Source: CAIWHR01 sp963773195
GTDB taxonomy: Bacteria > Pseudomonadota > Gammaproteobacteria > Burkholderiales > Casimicrobiaceae
Assembly: GCA_963773195.1 (NCBI GenBank)
Contig: CAVZAE010000010.1
Span: forward strand, 1 to 64,000
Direction: 5' to 3'
DNA: 64,000 nucleotides
The position numbers and the translations under genes were made by a program. The notes under the pieces are model-generated. The model did no database searches and was not told the DNA's origin. It worked only from the letters and a program-made list of their open reading frames with translations. Positions 1 to 10,096 of this stretch are shown in pieces (position 1 is the stretch's first letter; each line of letters opens with the position of its first letter).

Positions 1-26
1 TCGTTGGTGACAGTCTGCTCTTGAAG
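1..26. repeat. Left half of a dispersed palindromic repeat split by the IS3 element
   Basis: The first 19 bases recur exactly at 20190-20208, beside the second IS3 copy, and resemble the intergenic repeats near 10.1 and 40.2 kb. The matching right arm appears to be at 2554-2580, beyond the IS. The repeat seems to have been split by insertion. Its own left edge may lie outside the window. Confidence 0.55.
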
Positions 27-84
27 TTACCCACGTTTCGTGGACAGTTCCAGACAGGCACAATGGCCTTAGGAGGGCTGTGTC

Positions 85-381
85 ATGGAACGCAAGGAAC
101 GCAGGCACCATACCCGGGAGTTCAAGCTTGAAGCGGTGCGATTGGCTGCCGTTGGAGATAAGACCAAGGCCAAGGTGGCGCGGGAACTGGGCGTTCGGGT
201 AAACCAGTTGCGCCAGTGGCGCCTGGACTTCGAGGAAGAGGAGCGCAACGGCGTTCCCAAGCAAGAGCTCGCCACGGCTGAGCAAGACCTCGGGACGCTG
301 CGGCGTGAGAACGCCAGGCTGCGGGAGGAGAACGAGATTTTAAAAAAAGCGGCCATCTACTTTGCGAAGGCGTCGAGATGA
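85..381 (+). CDS. IS3-family transposase OrfA
   Basis: This 98-residue protein has an N-terminal helix-turn-helix (about residues 8-50, motif REFKLEAVRLA) that in IS3 elements binds the terminal inverted repeats. A C-terminal leucine-zipper-like segment rich in Glu, Arg and Leu (about 63-90) serves for multimerisation. It ends four bases inside orfB (ATGA overlap), and an A7 run near its end offers a -1 frameshift route to the OrfAB transposase. The frame is intact, but its partner orfB is broken by the IS110 insertion, so only OrfA could be made. OrfA alone usually acts as a regulator of transposition. Confidence 0.9.
   Translation: MERKERRHHTREFKLEAVRLAAVGDKTKAKVARELGVRVNQLRQWRLDFEEEERNGVPKQELATAEQDLGTLRRENARLREENEILKKAAIYFAKASR
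342..348 (+). promoter_or_regulatory. Probable programmed -1 frameshift site of the IS3 element
   Basis: A run of seven A residues lies in the orfA frame as TTA AAA AAA G, just before the orfB start. A -1 slip here would join OrfA to OrfB. The same heptamer is conserved in the second copy (minus strand, 21122-21128), which supports function. Confidence 0.6.
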
Positions 382-1043
382 AGTACGCCTTTGTCGAATG
401 CCAGCGCCGGCAGCATTCGGTGCGTACGCTGTGTAGGGCCTTGCGCGTTTCACCCAGTGGGTACTACGCAGCCCGGAGCCGGCCGCCCAGCGCCCGGGAT
501 GAGCGGCAATCGTCTCTGACCACCAAGATCCGGGAAGTCCACCTTGCCAGCCGCCAGACGTATGGCGCGCCGCGAGTGCACGCGGAGCTCTCGGTTCAGG
601 GGATTGCCTGCTGTCGCAACACGGTCGCCAAGCTGATGCGCAGAGCGCAGATTGTGCCCAAGGCGATCCGGCACTTCCGGGTAACGACCGACTCGCGCAA
701 TACGAAGGAGGTCTTACCCAACTTGGTCAGGCGGTGCTTTAAAGCCGAGCGGCCCAATGCTTGCTGGCTCAGCGATGTGACCTACATCCCAACACGCGAG
801 GGCTGGCTGTACCTGGCGGCCGTTCTGGATGTGTACTCCCGGGCCATTGTGGGCTGGGCCATGAGCCAAACGCTGGGCGGCCAGTTGACCACCGACGCGC
901 TCGCTATGGCAATTTCCAGACGTGGCGTTCCCGAGCTCGTGCACTCCGATCGAGGCTCAACCTACGCAACCTCGATCTACCTGGACCTCATCAGGAAGCA
1001 CGGGATTCGCCAGAGCATGAGCCGCAAGGGGAATTGCTGGGAC
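378..1043 (+). pseudogene. IS3-family transposase OrfB, 5' part, cut by IS110
   Basis: The integrase-type catalytic subunit begins at ATG 378, overlapping orfA. It shows the HTH_21 region (SGYYAARSR) and two of the three DDE residues: the Asp in WLSDVTYIP and the Asp in HSDRGSTYA. The reading frame is true up to GNCWD at about 1043. Beyond this it runs into the inserted element and ends with 20 or so foreign residues at 1103. The missing end, including the catalytic Glu, is at 2338-2553. The gene is inactivated by insertion, not by point mutation. Confidence 0.88.
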
Positions 1044-1257
1044 ACTCAGTCTACGATGGCGTTGAACGTCCGGCCCAGTCTGACTCGTGCTGGGATTGGC
1101 TGACTGCCTTTGCATTGACCTGTCGATTGGGTGCCGGCGTTCCCCGGCGTTGCCGGGCCCGTCGTCGGTGACCTGATAGGAGCTTTGTTGCTGCATCGTG
1201 AGTGTCCTGTCCTGCGATTGGGGTTGGCAATGTTGCCACACATTCAGGAGAACGGAC
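1044..1257 (+). ncRNA. Candidate bridge-RNA region of the IS110 element
   Basis: About 214 bp between the left junction and the transposase ATG holds no credible protein. In IS110-group elements the non-coding left end is known to encode the bridge RNA whose two loops pair with target and donor DNA. The position and length fit. I did not derive a fold or identify the guide loops, so this rests on element architecture only. Confidence 0.4.
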
Positions 1258-2325
1258 ATGAGCCTCCCGATGGAAGGGCACGAAGTCATTCTCGGTGTTG
1301 ATACGCATCTCGACTTGCACGTGGCGGTGTTGATCGACGAGGTCGGTCACGTCGTTGCGACACATTCGTTTCCGACGCACGGCGGCTGGATATGAACAAT
1401 TGGTTGAATGGGCGGGCTCGTTCGGTCGACTCAGCCGGGCTGGCGTTGAAGGTACCGGCACCTACGGTGCTGGACTGGCTCGGCACTTGCACGAGCGCGG
1501 CGTAAAGGTGTTCGAGATCAATCGCCCGGATCGGTCCCGTCGTAGATTGCGCGGCAAGAGCGATCCGACCGATGCCGAGAGTGCTGCACGCGCCGTACTC
1601 TGCCGGTGACGCGAATGCGGTCCCAAAGTCGCAGTCGGGCGTGGTTGAAGCTATGCGTGCGATCGGATGGCCAGGCGCAGTGCAGTGAAGGCCAAGACTC
1701 AGGCGATCAATCAATTGCGGGCACTGCTGGTGACCGCCCCGGAGGCGATTCGCGCCACGCTCTGGAAAGTCAAACCGGAAGAGTGCGTCGCGCGTTGCGC
1801 TCGGCTGCGATCCGATTGGCGATACGCCACTGCTCAAGGCGTTGACCAAGACGCTTCGTCTGCTTGCAAGACGCTGGATGAGCTTGGCGAAGGAGCTGCG
1901 CGAGCTCGATGCGGCGCTGGACGAGCTCACGAAACGGCGCGGGCCACCGACTTCTTGCCCAATTCGGTGTCGGTCCGCAATCGGCCGCGACCTTGTTGGT
2001 AACCGCCGGCGACAATCCGGACCGGTTGCGCAGCGAAGCGGCACTGGCCGCATTGTGCGGCGTGAGCCCCTTGGAGGCCTCCTCCGGGAAGACGACGCGC
2101 CATCGACTCAATCGAGGCGGCGATCGCGCGGCCAACAACGCGCTGTGGACGATCTCCATGGTACGGATGCGCAGTGACCCGCGAACCCGCGCGTACGTTG
2201 CCCGCCGCACCGCCGAAGGTCTGTCAACGAAGGAAATCCAGCGTTGTCTCAAACGCTACATCGTGCGCGAACTGTATCCATTGATCCTTGCGGATCTTGA
2301 CGGATGCTGCTCGCGGCAAACTTGA
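1258..2325 (+). pseudogene. IS110-family transposase, frameshifted
   Basis: The start ATG 1258 follows a good AGGAGA ribosome site. The family's signatures appear in order but in different frames: the first Asp in GVDTHLDLHVAVL, the Glu in EGTGTYGAG, the DPTDAESAARA motif of the RuvC-like DEDD domain, and the C-terminal GVSPLEASSGKT region with the catalytic Ser and NRGGDRAANNAL. The frame changes near 1390, 1600, 1665, 1830 and 1950, giving at least four indels in about 350 codons. The residues themselves are well kept, so sequence error is as likely as decay. Confidence 0.85.
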
Positions 2326-2337
2326 CATAGGAGCGTC

Positions 2338-2553
2338 AACGCGCCGATGGAAAGCTTCTTCCACTCCCTGAAGACGGAGCTTGTAATGCACTGCGACTAC
2401 AAGAGTAGGGACCAAGCACGCGCCAGCCTGTTCGATTACATGGAAGTCTTCTACAACCGCCAGCGCCGCCACTCCACCATCAACTACGTGGCTCCGCTGG
2501 CTTTCGAGGAATCAACCACGCGCCTGATCGGACTGTCCACCGTTCGTGGGTAA
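2338..2553 (+). pseudogene. IS3-family transposase OrfB, 3' part with the catalytic Glu
   Basis: The frame resumes with NAPMESFFHSLKTE, carrying the third DDE residue, then continues through FDYMEVFYNRQRRHS to a TAA inside the right inverted repeat. It is colinear with the end of OrfB in the copy at 20.2 kb. It lacks its own start signal and is separated from the rest of the gene by the IS110 insertion. Confidence 0.88.
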
Positions 2554-2971
2554 CATCACAAGCGGTCCGTCGCGACCGCCTCGCAATTCGCTTCATAGCG
2601 GACGCTTGGCGCCGAGTTGAGCGTCTCGTTTGCGGCCTTGCTCTCGGAATTGCCACACGCTTGCGCCCTCCGTAAGCAATTCGTCAGTGTGCCGCGCTAG
2701 CCTCCCATCGTTCTTTCCCGAAATAATCCGTAGTGCGCAATCTTGGCGTCGACAATCCTGCCTCAGGATCAGGCGGGTGCACAAATCGGCGCTGCGATGA
2801 TGCGCGGCGCTGTGCAGGAGGAGATTTCCATGTCGCTTGGGCACTGACGGCAGCAAGAGCGCAGGTGAAAGCGGTACAAAACTTCGACGTATGGGGACGA
2901 GGCCGCGCGACCTCAATATGTATTGTTCGTCAAAGCTCGATTTGCTCTTAACTCGGGAAACAGGAGGCAAC
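2554..2971. other. Non-coding stretch between IS3 and the DUF6351 gene
   Basis: I find no credible gene here. Bases 2554-2580 (AAGCGGTCCGTCGCGACC) look like the right arm of the dispersed repeat split by the IS. The end of the stretch carries the AGGAGG ribosome site (2962-2967) for the next gene. No clear promoter stands out. Confidence 0.5.
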
Positions 2972-5250
2972 ATGAAGACTACGGCCACTGGCAAACTCGC
3001 AAATGAAGCTCGGCGACGGTGCGTGAAGAGTCGTCAGCGGCAGTCGGTCGCTGCGCAAGTGATCAGCTTCCTCGCGGCTTGTCTTCATTGCGCTTCGCAC
3101 CGATCGCCAACGCGAAAGGCGGGCCAGACGACGCGCAGGATTTCGGCATCCAAACCCTCTCCGCTGCCCCAGACCTTGTCAGCGGAGGCAACGTGCTCGT
3201 GCAGATAACATTCAAGCACGACAATAAGAACCATCCACTCGTCATCACGCTGAACGGTCAGGACGTGTCCGGCGCATTCCGCCCGGGAGGCGATCCGAAC
3301 ACTCTTGTCGGATTGGTGACGGGGCTTTCGATCGGCAAGAACGCTCTGCGCGTCCAGGGCAACGGCTCCTCGGGCATCAAGGATCAGACGCTCGAAATCG
3401 TCAACTATCCGATCACGGGGCCGATCATCTCCGGGCCGCATCGAAGTGCCGTTCATTTGCCAGACCCAGGATTTCGCGCTCCCCGACGGAACCAAGTCGG
3501 GCCGCCGATCGATTTCGATTGCTCCGCACCGACCAAGATTACTTATCTCTACATGCCGGTGGGGGGTACGGCGTTCAAGCCGCTGCCGAGCACCACGAGT
3601 CTTCCGAGTGACGTGTCAAAGACGACGACGACTCACGGGAGCGACGGTCAATTTCGTCGTACGCGTGGAGACGGGCACGATTGATCGCGGTATTTATCAG
3701 GCCGCGATCCTGCACGACCCACGTCCGATCCAGCGCCGGCGTGGTATCGCCGCCCAAGGGTTGGAACAAGCGGTTGATCGCAATCGAGGGTTTCGGCTGT
3801 CCGGGCGGCTGGTACATCCAGGGAGCAGCGGAAGGCAGCCTGGCCTTCGCGGGGATGGATTTCGATCTCTGAGCCCGACACGGCTCGGTGAAGGCTACGC
3901 GCTGTTTACCAACACGCTGCAGCACCACTCGAACAGCTGCAATGCGGTGCTGGCGAGTGAAGCCGCGATGATGAGCAAGGAGCATTTCGTCGAGAGCTAC
4001 GGCGTGCCGGTCTACACGGTGAGTCAAGGGTGCTCCGGCGGCTCCTATGGCAGCAGCCAGCTCGTCGATCGAATTCCCGAATTGTTCCAAGGGATTCTCA
4101 TTGCTTGCACGTTCCCGGATCCCCTCGGCATTGCCTTCTCGGGCTCCGATGGGCACTTGCTGACGCATTACTTCACGGTTACCGACCCGGCGGGCTTTAC
4201 CGACGCGCAGCAAGTGGCAGTTTCTGGATACAAGGGCCACCAGGCCTGGTACGACGCCGCCAACCAGTCAGGGCGCACCGACCCAGTTCCCGGGCGCGTG
4301 GACGTGGCGGGATATGCGTCGGCCGTCTGGAATCCCGCCGTCCCGGTGGCCCTTCGCTATGACCCAGTGACCAACCCCGGCGGCGCGCGGCCGACGGTCT
4401 ATGACCACAACCGCAATATGTACGGCGTCAACCCAATCACCGGGTTTGCGCTGCGTCCTTTCGACAACGTCGGCGTGCAATACGGGCTTGGGGCGCTCAA
4501 TGCGGGCGTGATCACGACCACGCAATTCTTGAACCTGAATGAAAAGATCGGTGGCTACGATCAGGACGCGAATTACGTTCCCAACAGGGTTGTCGGCGAC
4601 CTCGGCGCGATCAAACGCGCGCAACAAAGCGGACTTCAGCTAGGCGGCAACGGCGGTCTCGCCTCGATCCCGGTGTTCGACATCAGCGGCATCTACAACG
4701 ACGACGGCGGGTATCACTATGAGTGGTACCACTTCGCGATGCGCGAGCGAATGGCGCAGGCCAACGGCAATGCGGCCAACCACGTGATGTGGCGCGGCAA
4801 CCCGGTCCGTTCGCAACCACCTGGTCCACATTCATCACGTGGGTGGAGGCGGTCAACGCGGATTCGTCCGATCTTTCGGCGCGTGACAAGGTCATTCAGG
4901 ATAAGCCCGCAGGGGCGGTCGATGGATGTTGGGCGATCGCGACGCAGTTCATCGCCGAGCCGCAGACCTTCGGCAGGCTGCCTAACTCGCAGTGCAACAC
5001 GTTGTTCCCGTCGTTCGCATTCCCGCGTTATGTTGCCGGAGGGCCGCTCGCGGCGAATATCATCAAGTGCCAGCTCAAGCCAATCGACATGAGCGACTAT
5101 GCGGTGTCGTTTACATCAGCTGAACTGACGCGTTTGCACAATATCTTCCCCGGCGGGGTATGCGACTGGTCCAAGCCAGGCGTAAACCAAACTGGGGTTG
5201 TGGTCGACGGCTCTTTGGACCGTCTCCTGACAACCTCGTTTTCGATGTGA
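2972..5250 (+). pseudogene. DUF6351-type secreted protein, frameshifted
   Basis: ATG 2972 follows AGGAGGCA. The product, read across frames, is about 750 residues. It has a basic N-terminus with a probable export signal, a beta-rich N-terminal region (LVQITFKHDN, LNGQDVSGAF, NYPITGPIISGPH), then an alpha/beta-hydrolase-like part with GCSGGSYGSSQ resembling a serine nucleophile elbow. It ends FPGGVCDWSKPGVNQ. The motif order matches my memory of the DUF6351 family, secreted proteins of unknown function. The frame changes near 3080, 3440, 3480, 3640, 3720, 3870 and 4805. Conserved residues persist through every break, so indel errors are a real alternative to decay. The substrate is unknown. 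Confidence 0.65.
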
Positions 5251-5961
5251 CGAAGTAGCGCGGTTCACTTTGGACGGGCGCGGCCATTGAGACTGCGCCC
5301 GTCGTAATTTGGTCATCACTACTGCTTGCTGTGGTCCACTCGCCCGCCCTTCGTTGTTCCACATGAACCGATAATCACTCCTAAAAATGGCCGTTATTTA
5401 GAACGGTCGTAGGCTGCGAGCGAAGGTCAGCTGGCGTGACTTGCCGAATCAAACCTGAAGACTCGCGCATCCTCCGCAATCGCACGTGCCCGGATGGCAT
5501 GCCGCGAGGGCCGGGGACTCCGGTGCGGCCGATTGCTGATCTGTAAGCTGGCGTCAGACAGTTATTGCCCATAGTCGCCCTTGAGGGCCCTGGGCGAATG
5601 AACCACGGATCTGAGTGGCCGCTCCGCGCGCGGGCGAACGTCGGCTTTGTGCGGCATCGATGGACCGCAACAGGTCGGAAGCGGTCGTCGATGACGGGCC
5701 GCTACCGGCCACAACCGGTCGTTGCTCCATGTCCTCCAGAGTCGCCGCTCCACCAGTAGCGATATTTCCTGACCCACTTTCAAGGCATGCAGGATACGCG
5801 GCTTGCGACAAAGCGCTCTTTCATGTCTCGCGGTCGCACTTTTCTTCTCACAATTCGTCGAGAAAGGCCAGTACTCCAAGGGGACTCGCACTTCTAAGCG
5901 TGTGTAGTTCCTCGCTCAAGCGGCACATCTCTGTGACGCGCTGCACAGTTAATCCCTGTGG
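5251..5961. other. Non-coding region with a dispersed repeat
   Basis: About 700 bp without a credible gene; the short open frames have no recognisable content. It contains one copy of the dispersed palindromic repeat at 5681-5724. A small inverted repeat (TCGCCC/GGGCGA) lies at about 5575-5598. Confidence 0.5.
5681..5724. repeat. Dispersed palindromic repeat, copy 2
   Basis: It reads GCGGTCGT, GATGACGGGC, CGCTACCGGCCACAACCGG and so matches the pattern GGTCGTTCGTGACGGGCTGCTTCCGGCC seen at 10.1 kb, with some changes. It is intergenic, like all other copies. Confidence 0.55.
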
Positions 5962-8081
5962 ATGGTAGCTCGCCGAAGTGATACTGTGAACGCACGACAT
6001 CCAGATCCGAAGACGACTGTAGCGCGCCACGCTATGGCGAATGATCACGGACCTGCGTCCGACGCACACGCCGGTCACAAGATGTCAGACATGCACGGGA
6101 GCCACGACCGTCACGCCGGGCACTCCGTTGCCATGTTTCGCGACAAGTTTTGGCTGAGTTTCGCTCTCACGATTCCCGTCGTCTTCTGGTCAACCGACGT
6201 TCAACACTGGCTTGGATACACAGCGCCTTCCTTCCCCGGCTCGAAGTTTATCCCCGCCATCCTCGGAACGGTCGTCTTCGTTTACGGCGGCCTAGTCTTC
6301 ATCCGCGGAGCATCGGGCGAACTTGCCGATCACAAGCCCGGCATGATGACGCTCATCAGCCTGGCGATCATAGTCGCCTTTGGAACGTCGCTCGCTGCGA
6401 CATTCGGCCTCTTCGAGATTGACGTTTGGTGGGAACTCGCGTCGCTGATCACGATCATGGTCCTCGGCCACTGGCTGGAAATGCGGGCCATTTCCCAGGC
6501 TCGTGGCGCGCTCAATGCACTCGCCGCCCTGCTCCCGGACACCGCTGAACGCGTAAGCGGGCGCAGACACTCAGTCTGTTCCACTCTCTGAGTTGCGCGT
6601 CGGCGACATCGTTCTTGTGCGGCCCGGAGCCCGCGTTCCGGCAGATGGCACTGTCGTCGAGGGCGCCGCCGATGTTGACGAGTCCATGATCACCGGCGAG
6701 TCCAAGACCGTACCGAAGGGGGCAGGCGCCAAAGTCATTGCGGGAACGGTTGCCAGTGGCGGAAGCCTTCGCGTCCGCGTTACGGCAATCGGGGACCAGA
6801 CCGCTCTCTCCGGAATCATGCGGCTCGTTGCCGCCGCACAGGCTTCCGGCTCTCGCACGCAAGCTCTTGCCGACCGCGCCGCCGCGATCCTGTTTTACGT
6901 GGCAGTCGCGTCTGGCGCAATCACCTTCACCTACTGGTGGCTTGTCAGGTGACAAGGAACATGCCCTGATTAGAACGGCAACGGTCCTCATCATTGCTTG
7001 TCCGCATGCCCTTGGACTGGCGATTCCGCTCGTCATCGCAATCTCGACATCACTGGGCGCACAGAACGGTCTCCTCGTTAAGGACAGACTCGCGCTCGAA
7101 CGTGCCCGCAATTTGGACATGGTCATTTTCGACAAGACCGGAACCCTGACACGCGGTTCCCCGGCAGTGTCGGAAGTCGCGGCTGCGCCTGGCACGACCG
7201 AAGACGATTTGATTGCGCGTGCTGCCGCTGTCGAATCCAACTCCGAACACCCGCTCGCCAAAGCAATCGTCGCCGAAGCCAAGCGCCGAAGCGTGACTCA
7301 ATTGCCAGCCACGAATTTCGAGGCGCTGCCCGGTCGAGGAGCAGAAGCACTCGTGGAAGGCGAGAAGGTCGCAATCGGCGGACCGCGCCTGTTGACCGAG
7401 GCCAAGGTTACGGTGCCGCCAGAAGTCGAAAAACTGACAACCGCGTGGGCGTCAGACGGAAAGACGGTTCTCTATGTCGTCGCTCAAGGTCGACTGCTCG
7501 GAGCTTTCGCGGTTGAAGATGAGATTCGGCCCGAATCCAGTGAAGCCGTCGACGAACTTCATCGGCTTGGTATCCGGGTCGCGATGATCACCGGAGATTC
7601 GAAGACGGTTGCCGATTCGGTCGCCCGACGTATCGGAATCGATGAGGTCGCAGCCGAGGTTCTCCCCGCTGACAAGGCATCGGCGGTAAAGCGCTTTCAG
7701 GCCGGCGGCAAGAGGGTCGCAATGGTGGGTGACGGCGTGAACGACGCACCCGCATTGGCGACCGCGGATGTCGGAATCGCGATCGGCGCGGGAACCGATG
7801 TGGCGATTGAGTCCGCGGGAATCGTGCTCGTGCGCAGCGATCCACGCGACGTCGTCGGAGCGATCGAGCTATCTCGCGCTACCTACCGAAAGATGATCCA
7901 GAATCTCGTTTGGGCGACCGCTTATAACCTTGTCGCCATTCCGATCGCAGGAGGTCTTTTCGTTCGCTGGGGATTCGATCTCCCCATGAGTGTGGGCGCG
8001 GTCGCGATGAGCCTCTCGACCATCATCGTGGCCGCGAACGCGCAATTGCTTCGCCGCCTCAAATTACAACCCACTAATTAG
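5962..8081 (+). pseudogene. copB: CopB-type copper/silver P1B-ATPase, two frameshifts
   Basis: The inner-membrane heavy-metal pump has a His/Met-rich N-terminus (DAHAGHKMSDMHGSH) instead of CxxC domains. It carries the actuator motif ITGES, an intramembrane CPH motif (IIACPHALG), the phosphorylation site DKTGTLT, and GDGVNDAPA. CPH with a His-rich N-terminus marks the CopB subclass, which exports copper or silver to the periplasm. ATG 5962 opens the frame, but ATG 6034 (MANDHG) is also possible; neither has a strong ribosome site. The frame changes near 6570 (after DTAERVSG) and near 6948 (after YWWLV). All catalytic motifs are intact, so the gene may be whole in the organism. No cue-type regulator is adjacent. 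Confidence 0.85.
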
Positions 8082-8172
8082 ATGCAGCCGAGGATCAAGT
8101 AAACGCCACCGCCAGGTCGAAGGTCCGCTTTCGAGCCTCGTGTACGTCCGCAATGGGTTGCGGGCTCACGGC

Positions 8173-8598
8173 TTACTTGCCGCAGGCGATCATCGTTACA
8201 TAGTCCGCGACGGTACCAACGCCCATACGATCGACCCGCGGATCGAGCATGTTGCCGTTGTGTCCAGGCGACGCGCGCCAACTATCGAACTGGCCCTCCC
8301 GTGAACGATAGTTCCAGCCGACGTTTTCAACGCAAATGGCATTTCCCGATCGCCGCGCACGAGAGGGGAAGTCGTCGTGATTCAACTGTCCTGCCTTCGT
8401 CATCGCCGCGCTATGCTCACGGGCAAGGCCGGCAATTGTCGTGTCGACTATTAGGGCTGGAAGCCCGTGGCTTACGCGGTATTGATTCACGAGCGCAGCC
8501 AAGCGTTGTGGATAGTCGGCGTCTTCGTTGGCTGCGGCGGACACTGCAACTGCGCAGATCGAGAATGCTAAGAACACCCGGACAATATCTAGCCTCAT
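8173..8598 (-). CDS. Secreted CAP/SCP-domain protein
   Basis: The 141-residue product starts at MRLDIVRVF, chosen because it opens a clear signal peptide (about residues 1-22, ending VSAAANE). An upstream in-frame ATG would bury it. The body matches the bacterial CAP (CRISP/antigen 5/PR-1) fold: LVNQYRVSHGLPAL, then HSAAMTKAGQLNH, ENVGWN, and GHNGNMLDPRVDRMGVG. The usual His and Glu of the CAP cavity are present (H in LAREHS, E in CVENVG, H in SPGHNGN). Bacterial members are small secreted proteins of mostly unknown role. It lies just downstream of a secreted beta-helix gene on the same strand. Confidence 0.8.
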   Translation of the reverse strand: MRLDIVRVFLAFSICAVAVSAAANEDADYPQRLAALVNQYRVSHGLPALIVDTTIAGLAREHSAAMTKAGQLNHDDFPSRARRSGNAICVENVGWNYRSREGQFDSWRASPGHNGNMLDPRVDRMGVGTVADYVTMIACGK

Positions 8599-8687
8599 CG
8601 GCGAAGACTCGGCAGCCCGTGGCGAGGTGGCTCGCCATCCCACGCCTTGCTCAAGGGGTATCCCGCGAGCGGATGGAAGATCGCAAT

Positions 8688-9758
8688 TCAATTGAATACT
8701 TCCTTGTTGTAAGTGCCGCAAGTGATTACATCGGGAAAATCGGTTTGGTTGTCTCCGTAGGAGTGCAGCACTGCATCATTTTTACAGACGTTCACCCCTG
8801 TCATGTTGCGGCCAGCATAAACGATGCTGCCGTTTCCGTCTGAAATTAAACGCGCCCCGGAGTTTTCGGAGGCATGCAACTCCACGATTCCAGGAAGGAT
8901 TCCCAGCGAATGAATGCCGCCGCCGTTGGTGTTGAGCCAGTTGCGCGCGAGCGTGATTCGTGCGAACGCCCCGGAAGCACCGGATGTGACAAGAAAGCCG
9001 TCGCCAGCGTTGTTCACAAAGGCGGTTCTCTCGACTAGAACGGAGGTTTCGGCGCCCCCCACCGTATCAGCCCATACGCCGTTTCCTCCATTGTAGGCAA
9101 AAATGCTGTCGCTAATTGTTGCGTTCGCAGACGCGGATGGCACGACGGGTGCCATATAGAAGCCGACGTTGACGTTGTGTTCACTGCGCACGTGGTCGAG
9201 CAGGATCGACGCATTAATGGCGACCAGCGCGATTCCGCCATCACCGTTGTCGCGCGAAAGCGTGTCGAGCACGATCATTTCGCCGTTGCTCGCTTGGTGG
9301 TAGATACCCACCGCGCCCATACTCGAGACTACGCAGTTCTCGATCCGCAGCCGGCTTCCCTGCTGAAACACGACGCCGTGGTTGCCGCCCTGGCCGTTGA
9401 TCGACAGGCCGCGCAGCACGACAGTCGCACCCGGCGCGTTGATGGTGACGCCGTTTCCGGAGGACACGGTGACACCTGCATAGATGCCCGGCGGCGCGAT
9501 GATTGATACAGACTTCGTAATCGTCACCGAACCATAGCCGGCGGAATCGAGGACGATCACCTCGCCACCCGAGTTCGTAACGCTGATCGCTTCGCTGAAC
9601 GCACGGCAGGGCTTCGCAATCGAGCAATTGAACGCGGTATTTGCGGGCGACCCGTACGAAGCGACGAACGTGCGCTGGGCCGTTGCCGCGGCGTGGGTGG
9701 GTGCGAGGACGGACAGGGCAAACGCGATTGACGCTAGCGCGAAATTGCGACACAGCAT
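8688..9758 (-). CDS. Secreted right-handed beta-helix repeat protein
   Basis: Start ATG 9758 is preceded by AGGGAGG and opens a signal peptide (MLCRNFALASIAF to about APTHAAA), giving 356 residues. The body is rich in short Val/Ile/Gly/Asn repeats (VTITKSVSIIAP, GVTINAPGATVVLRG, NCVVSSMGAVG, NGGNGVWADT) typical of parallel beta-helix, pectate-lyase-like folds. No catalytic residues of a known lyase are clear. It probably acts in the envelope or outside the cell, perhaps on polysaccharide or as a surface protein. Two Cys pairs near the ends (NCSIAKPC; NVCKND with VITCG) could form disulfides. The frame is intact, unlike several neighbours. Confidence 0.75.
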   Translation of the reverse strand: MLCRNFALASIAFALSVLAPTHAAATAQRTFVASYGSPANTAFNCSIAKPCRAFSEAISVTNSGGEVIVLDSAGYGSVTITKSVSIIAPPGIYAGVTVSSGNGVTINAPGATVVLRGLSINGQGGNHGVVFQQGSRLRIENCVVSSMGAVGIYHQASNGEMIVLDTLSRDNGDGGIALVAINASILLDHVRSEHNVNVGFYMAPVVPSASANATISDSIFAYNGGNGVWADTVGGAETSVLVERTAFVNNAGDGFLVTSGASGAFARITLARNWLNTNGGGIHSLGILPGIVELHASENSGARLISDGNGSIVYAGRNMTGVNVCKNDAVLHSYGDNQTDFPDVITCGTYNKEVFN

Positions 9759-9907
9759 TTGGGCCTCCCTAGGCAAACCGCTGAGCAGCGGCGGCCAATA
9801 GCATATTCCCGCCTGCCAAAAGGGAGGGAGTCGGGCCGACCGACGCCCCAACGCACCTCAACCTTGGATGATTGCGGTCCCGGTGACGGGCAGCTAACGC
9901 TGGCCGC

Positions 9908-10033
9908 ATGGATGGAGACCTGCTCCAACTCTATGTCGAGTACGCGCTGGAATGCATTGCAGCTGGCGTGTCGCCATTCCCTCCGGCCGAATTTCGAGCA
10001 CTCATTCTCGATATGCTCTCGGGCGACGCCTGA
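9908..10033 (+). CDS. Possible 41-residue protein of unknown function
   Basis: A short frame starts at ATG 9908 and encodes a compact acidic peptide (MDGDLLQLYVEYALECIAAG to ILDMLSGDA) with helix-like composition. No strong ribosome site precedes it and I do not recognise it. It could be a real small protein, a remnant, or chance. Confidence 0.25.
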   Translation: MDGDLLQLYVEYALECIAAGVSPFPPAEFRALILDMLSGDA

Positions 10034-10096
10034 CATCCCCGGTCCGTCGCATTAGGGGGCCGGTCCGAAACTGCCGCTCGATGTCCGCCGTGTCTC

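Larger units (their letters stand above)
1044..2337 (+). mobile_element. IS110-family element nested in the IS3 orfB
   Basis: Compared with the second IS3 copy, orfB is colinear up to GGGACA at 1039-1044 and resumes at CAACGCG from 2337. The foreign DNA is thus about 1.29 kb, and the dinucleotide CA is shared by both junctions. IS110 elements have no terminal inverted repeats and insert at a short dinucleotide core, which fits. The insert holds a DEDD transposase (1258-2325) and about 214 bp of leading non-coding DNA, with almost nothing after the gene. That layout matches the IS110 group rather than the IS1111 group. Confidence 0.8.
27..2553 (+). mobile_element. IS3-family insertion sequence, interrupted by an IS110-family element
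   Basis: Imperfect inverted repeats of about 22 bp bound the element: 27-48 (starts TTACCCACG) and 2532-2553 (ends CGTGGGTAA). Between them are the two overlapping frames typical of IS3 elements, orfA and orfB. A second element of about 1.29 kb is inserted at 1044-2337 and cuts orfB, so without the insert this IS would be about 1.23 kb, a normal IS3 size. The orfB stop codon lies inside the right inverted repeat, as in the second copy at 20.2-21.4 kb. I see no convincing target duplication. The copy cannot make an intact transposase. Confidence 0.9.

Noticed and set aside
1..2580. Target-site duplication for the IS3 element
   Set aside because: The 5 bp on the two sides (TGAAG and CATCA) differ, and copy 2 also lacks a match. 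The split palindromic repeat explains the flanks instead.
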